A stretch of 8,760 nucleotides of DNA from Pseudomonadota bacterium (GTDB taxonomy: Bacteria; Pseudomonadota; Alphaproteobacteria; RF32; CAG-239): assembly GCA_021617435.1 (NCBI GenBank), contig JAJWCP010000063.1, forward strand, positions 1 to 8,760, written 5' to 3'. The notes under the pieces are model-generated. The model saw nothing but the letters and a program-made list of their open reading frames with translations, was not told the DNA's origin and searched no databases. Shown piece after piece: positions 5,914 through 8,760 of the stretch. Every line of letters starts with the position of its first letter. The first letter of the stretch is position 1. The translations under genes and the position numbers were made by a program.

Positions 5914-7680
5914 ATGAACGAATACCGCACTCACACTTGCGGAGAGCTCCGCAGTTCCGATGTCGGCAAAAAAGTTAAGCTCGCCGGCTGGATACATCGT
6001 AAACGCAACTTAGGCAACCTGTGCTTTGTTGATTTACGAGATCATTACGGATTAACCCAATGTGTGGTGGATTCTTCTTCCGATTTGTTTGAAAAAATTG
6101 AAAACATCAGGGTTGAAAGCGTTGTCGGCTTTGAGGGCGAAGTTGTTGCCCGCGAGAGCGTCAACAAAAATATGCCGACCGGCGATATTGAAGTTAAAGT
6201 ATCAGCCTTAACCGTATATTCTGAAGCCGATGTTTTGCCGATTCAGGTTTTCGGCGAAGACGACGCGCCGGAAGAACTGCGCTTAAAGTATCGTTTTCTT
6301 GACTTGCGCAAAGAACGCATTCACAACAACATTATTTTGCGCTCCAAGGTTATTGCCGAAATGCGCCGCTTAATGACCGAACAAGGCTTTACCGAATATC
6401 AAACCCCGATTTTAACCGCGTCATCTCCTGAAGGCGCGCGTGACTTTTTGGTTCCGTCACGTATTAACCCCGGCAAGTTTTACGCTCTGCCGCAAGCCCC
6501 GCAACAGTTTAAGCAGTTGCTTATGGTTTCGGGCTTTGACCGTTATTTTCAAATTGCGCCGTGCTTCCGCGATGAAGACCCGCGCGCTGACCGCAGCCCG
6601 GGCGAATTTTATCAGCTTGATATGGAAATGTCTTTTGCCACGCAGGAAGACGTGTTTAAAGTTTTAGAACACACCATGGGCGGCATTTTTAACAAATTTT
6701 CGGGCGGTAAAAAAGTTGATCAGGCTCCGTTTATCCGCATTCCGTTTAAGGAATCAATGTTAAAATACGGCTCCGATAAGCCTGACTTGCGCAACCCGCT
6801 TGTTATTCAAGATGCCACCTCGTTCTTTTACAACTCCGGTTTCGGTGTTTATGATTCCAAAGTCATCGCCGGTGAAAAAATCCGCGCCATTGTTGCGCCT
6901 CAAGCCGGTGACAAGCCGCGCTCATTCTTTGATAAGCTTGACGCTTACGCTAAAGCTGAGAGTATGGGCGGCATTGCTTATGTTGCGCTTTCCGCAAACG
7001 GTCCTAAAGGCATTGCCAAATATTTTTCGGCTGAAAAAATGGCGGAGCTTAAAACCACATTCGGCGTAAATGAAGGCGATGCGATTGTCTTTATGGGCGG
7101 CGGTGAAAAAGTATTAAATAAATTTGTCGGCAAAGTCCGCAACAAAATCGGCGAAGAATTAGGCCTGTTTGATTACAACTCGTTCAAACTCTGCTGGATT
7201 ATTGATTTTCCGATGTATGAAGAAAATGACGAAACCGGCGAAATTGAATTTTCGCACAATCCGTTCTCTATGCCGCAAGGCGGTATGGACGCTTTGCAAA
7301 ACAAGCACCCTCTTGAAATTTTGGCTTATCAGTATGATATGGTCTGCAACGGGGTTGAGCTTGCTTCCGGCGCGGTTCGCAACCACAAGCCTGAAATTAT
7401 GTATAAAGCGTTTGAAATTGCCGGTTACGACCACAGCGTGGTTGATAACAAGTTCGGCGGCATGATTAATGCCTTTAAATACGGCGCTCCTCCGCACGCC
7501 GGCGGTGCTCCCGGAATTGACCGCACGGTTATGCTCTTGCTTGACGAGCCGATTATCCGCGACGTAATTATCTTTCCTCTCAACGGCAAAGCGCAAGACT
7601 TAATGATGCAGGCGCCAAACACCGTCACTGAAAAACAGCTTAAAGAATTGCACATTAAGCTTGATTTAGATGAAAAATAA
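5914..7680 (+). CDS. aspS: Aspartyl-tRNA synthetase (possibly non-discriminating)
   Basis: This is a class II synthetase that activates aspartate with ATP and charges tRNA-Asp. The 588-aa length matches the bacterial type. The N-terminal anticodon-binding OB fold covers about residues 1-105 (VKLAGWIHRKRN, FVDLRDHYGLTQ). Class II motif 1 begins near RLKYRFLDLR (123-132). APQQFKQLLM (195-204) precedes motif 2, FRDEDPRADRSPGEFYQL (218-235). The bacterial-specific GAD insertion lies at roughly 300-415. Motif 3 is GGAPGIDRTVMLLLDE (530-545), followed by the AspRS signature RDVIIFPLNGKAQDLM. GAGGA (5905-5909) is the ribosome binding site, 4 nt from the ATG. His28 aligns with the His that in some bacterial AspRS permits recognition of tRNA-Asn, so it may also make Asp-tRNA-Asn for GatCAB; this is inference. 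A terminator follows 18 nt past the stop. Confidence 0.98.
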   Translation: MNEYRTHTCGELRSSDVGKKVKLAGWIHRKRNLGNLCFVDLRDHYGLTQCVVDSSSDLFEKIENIRVESVVGFEGEVVARESVNKNMPTGDIEVKVSALTVYSEADVLPIQVFGEDDAPEELRLKYRFLDLRKERIHNNIILRSKVIAEMRRLMTEQGFTEYQTPILTASSPEGARDFLVPSRINPGKFYALPQAPQQFKQLLMVSGFDRYFQIAPCFRDEDPRADRSPGEFYQLDMEMSFATQEDVFKVLEHTMGGIFNKFSGGKKVDQAPFIRIPFKESMLKYGSDKPDLRNPLVIQDATSFFYNSGFGVYDSKVIAGEKIRAIVAPQAGDKPRSFFDKLDAYAKAESMGGIAYVALSANGPKGIAKYFSAEKMAELKTTFGVNEGDAIVFMGGGEKVLNKFVGKVRNKIGEELGLFDYNSFKLCWIIDFPMYEENDETGEIEFSHNPFSMPQGGMDALQNKHPLEILAYQYDMVCNGVELASGAVRNHKPEIMYKAFEIAGYDHSVVDNKFGGMINAFKYGAPPHAGGAPGIDRTVMLLLDEPIIRDVIIFPLNGKAQDLMMQAPNTVTEKQLKELHIKLDLDEK

Positions 7681-7698
7681 CCATTATCAAAAACTTAT

Positions 7699-7722
7699 AA
7701 AACCGCTCAGATGAGCGGTTTT
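7699..7722 (+). terminator. aspS terminator
   Basis: AAAACCGCTCA (7699-7709) and TGAGCGGTTTT (7712-7722) form a tight hairpin followed by ATTTTG, 18 nt past the aspS stop. Because three or more bases are needed in the loop, the effective loop is about AGAT or larger. This is a typical rho-independent terminator. Confidence 0.85.
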
Positions 7723-7757
7723 ATTTTGCCTTAACATCTGCCTCTAAGCAAATTCAG

Positions 7758-7803
7758 ACAAATTAAAAGGCTCTTGCCGTTAAGCAAGAGCCTTTTAATT
7801 TGT
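7758..7803 (-). terminator. Pilin terminator with a 20-bp perfect stem
   Basis: Bases 7758-7777 are perfectly complementary to 7784-7803, giving a 20-bp stem around a 6-nt loop (CGTTAA). The core is AGGCTCTTGC/GCAAGAGCCT, with AT-rich outer arms that supply T runs on both strands. It lies 22 nt past the pilin stop. aspS and the pilin gene converge here, so it can also back up the aspS terminator. Confidence 0.85.
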
Positions 7804-7825
7804 GTATTAACACCAACCTGTAAGA

Positions 7826-8503
7826 TTAGTAGTACTTCCATGCTACTACGTTGTTAGAACCGGTAGCGCTACAAGCGGTAACCGCATCGCTAACAGTCAT
7901 CGGAGCTTTTTTGGCTGCTGTAACAGCGCCCGGAGAAACGACACATGAGTCGGCTGCACACGCCAAGCCGGTATCACCGGTATCTGTTTTAATAGCCTTA
8001 GCTTTAGTTGCTGAATTGGCTACATCCTTACCGGCAGCAATAGCAATCAAGCCTGATGCCTGACCAGAACCCCAGTCACCGGTTGCAATGGTAACGCAAG
8101 CTTCAGGCGTCAAGCCTTCATAAGTAATAACGAAAGCTTCAGAACCAGAGTCACCCGCTGATCTTGCAGCATCTGCTTCAATAGTAACAGCTCCACCGAA
8201 AGCGTTTTTAATAGCATAGTTTGAAGCATAGGTGTTGTTTGACGCAGCAGCATACATATCATTCGGTACAACGCCGAATTTAATAGCCTGACCATTGTTC
8301 AAACCGGCATAGTCACCTTGTGATGAGAACAAAGTACGAAGGTTAGCAACGAGCATTGAAACCTGATCGGTAGTTTTGTTGATTTTGTATTTGTTCATAG
8401 CTTTTGAATAACCGGCGATACCACCTACTGACAAAACGCCGATAATAGCAAGCACGCCGAGCATTTCAACCATGGAACGACCGTTTTCATTAATGTGTTT
8501 CAT
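7826..8503 (-). CDS. Type IVb-like pilin / pseudopilin precursor
   Basis: The product is a 225-aa prepilin, expected to be cleaved by a prepilin peptidase at the inner membrane and assembled into a type IV pilus or related filament. The class-III signal peptide is MKHINENG, with Arg as the probable +1 residue and the conserved Glu at +5 (E13, in G|RSMVE). The hydrophobic assembly helix follows at about residues 11-36 (MVEMLGVLAIIGVLSVGGIA). The C-terminal domain resembles PilS/type IVb pilins, with LRTLFSSQGDYAGLNNGQAI, FGVVPNDMY and NAFGGAVTI, and has four cysteines (136, 182, 187, 211), the last three near the C-terminus as in a disulfide-bounded loop. The start is ATG at 8503, with AGGGGA (8511-8516) 7 nt upstream; an upstream TTG at 8554 is not credible. 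No other pilus genes are adjacent, so it is probably a stand-alone pilin gene. Major or minor role is not determinable here. Confidence 0.88.
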   Translation of the reverse strand: MKHINENGRSMVEMLGVLAIIGVLSVGGIAGYSKAMNKYKINKTTDQVSMLVANLRTLFSSQGDYAGLNNGQAIKFGVVPNDMYAAASNNTYASNYAIKNAFGGAVTIEADAARSAGDSGSEAFVITYEGLTPEACVTIATGDWGSGQASGLIAIAAGKDVANSATKAKAIKTDTGDTGLACAADSCVVSPGAVTAAKKAPMTVSDAVTACSATGSNNVVAWKYY

Positions 8504-8526
8504 AATATTTTCCCCTAAAAAATATT

Positions 8527-8538
8527 CTTGTTTACAAG
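8527..8538. promoter_or_regulatory. Inverted repeat near the pilin transcription start
   Basis: CTTGT-TT-ACAAG (8527-8538) is a 5-bp dyad between the -10 box and the ribosome binding site of the pilin gene. It falls at or just after the expected start of transcription. It could be an operator or a 5' hairpin; its role is not known. Confidence 0.3.
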
Positions 8539-8542
8539 TTAA

Positions 8543-8571
8543 ACTATACTGCAATTCAGCCCTCTAAACAA
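8543..8571 (-). promoter_or_regulatory. Sigma70-type promoter of the pilin gene
   Basis: On the minus strand TTGTTT (8566-8571), exactly 17 nt, then TATAGT (8543-8548) gives a near-consensus housekeeping promoter. It predicts a leader of about 33 nt before the pilin ATG and leaves room for the ribosome binding site AGGGGA. Confidence 0.6.
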
Positions 8572-8593
8572 GCCTATCTTTAGTCATAAGCGC

Positions 8594-8607
8594 AAGATAT
8601 ATATCTT
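8594..8607. promoter_or_regulatory. Perfect 14-bp palindrome in the pilin upstream region
   Basis: AAGATATATATCTT is a perfect palindrome 23 bp upstream of the pilin -35 box. It also lies about 95 bp upstream of the plus-strand promoter at 8702. The placement suits a regulator-binding site, but AT-rich palindromes also arise by chance. The rest of 8608-8700 shows only weak dyads (GCGGA/TCCGC at 8640-8654; GTTAAAAA/TTTTTAAC at 8661-8694). Confidence 0.3.
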
Positions 8608-8701
8608 CCTTAAAATAAAGACTTTGCAATACATTCACCGCGGAGCATATCCGCACCTTTGTTAAAAAACCTTTAATTTGTTTAAATTTTTAACATCTCC
8701 C

Positions 8702-8729
8702 TTGACTTAAAACGCAAAAGTTATACTAT
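8702..8729 (+). promoter_or_regulatory. Plus-strand promoter for a gene beyond the right edge
   Basis: TTGACT (8702-8707), 16 nt and TACTAT (8724-8729) form a good sigma70-like pair. AAGG (8754-8757), three bases from the window end, would fit the ribosome binding site of a coding sequence starting just outside. The gene itself cannot be seen. Confidence 0.45.
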
Positions 8730-8760
8730 CACACTAATTTTAATCAATATTTTAAGGTAT

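Noticed and set aside
7159..7596. 145-codon minus-strand open frame inside aspS
   Set aside because: It is fully antisense to conserved aspS sequence, with no recognisable protein features; it reflects codon bias of the real gene.
8504..8554. Upstream in-frame TTG start for the pilin, adding 17 residues
   Set aside because: It would overlap the -10 box at 8543-8548 and the ribosome binding site, and would give an unusual prepilin leader; ATG at 8503 fits well.
8661..8694. Inverted repeat GTTAAAAA / TTTTTAAC as a terminator
   Set aside because: AT-only stem with an 18-nt loop and no GC core; expected by chance in AT-rich DNA.

Overview
The window looks like a piece of chromosome from a Gram-negative alphaproteobacterium, most likely an uncultured host-associated (gut-type) lineage. 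This rests on an alphaproteobacterial-style aspartyl-tRNA synthetase and RNase D, and on two protein types I associate with such genomes: a pilin with the N-terminal motif GRSMVEMLGVLAIIGV, and a large surface protein combining Cys-rich repeats with a beta-solenoid. The taxonomic placement is inference; the protein features are read from the sequence.

Layout from left to right. Bases 1-3067 (minus) are one uninterrupted reading frame whose C-terminus lies beyond the left edge. It encodes an autotransporter-like protein with, in order, a signal peptide, an ankyrin-like segment, a Trp/Gly-rich hydrophobic segment, a poly-Gly linker, four 54-residue six-cysteine repeats and a beta-solenoid passenger. 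Bases 3197-3352 (minus) hold a 51-aa protein with a CGCGC cluster and an acidic tail. Bases 3519-4046 and 4126-4530 (minus) are two proteins I do not recognise, one possibly cytosolic and one with an N-terminal membrane anchor, separated by a strong bidirectional hairpin. Bases 4606-5781 (minus) encode RNase D (rnd). Bases 5914-7680 (plus) encode aspartyl-tRNA synthetase (aspS), divergent from rnd. Bases 7826-8503 (minus) encode a type IVb-like pilin. A 257-bp regulatory region (8504-8760) follows, with a good minus-strand promoter for the pilin, a perfect 14-bp palindrome, and a plus-strand promoter for a gene that probably starts just beyond the right edge.

The genes do not form one pathway. 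rnd and aspS are housekeeping tRNA genes (3'-end processing and charging) that share a divergent promoter region. The pilin and the autotransporter-like protein are cell-surface or envelope proteins, each apparently transcribed alone. Five of the genes are followed by a clear hairpin terminator or end next to one; rnd is the exception and may run into the 134-aa gene. No tRNA, rRNA, CRISPR array, insertion sequence or phage gene is visible. The only gene-free stretches of any size are 3353-3518, 5782-5913, 7681-7825 and 8504-8760, all below 300 bp. I did not find a clear new multi-gene system. The most unusual items are the architecture of the autotransporter-like protein and the small CGCGC protein.
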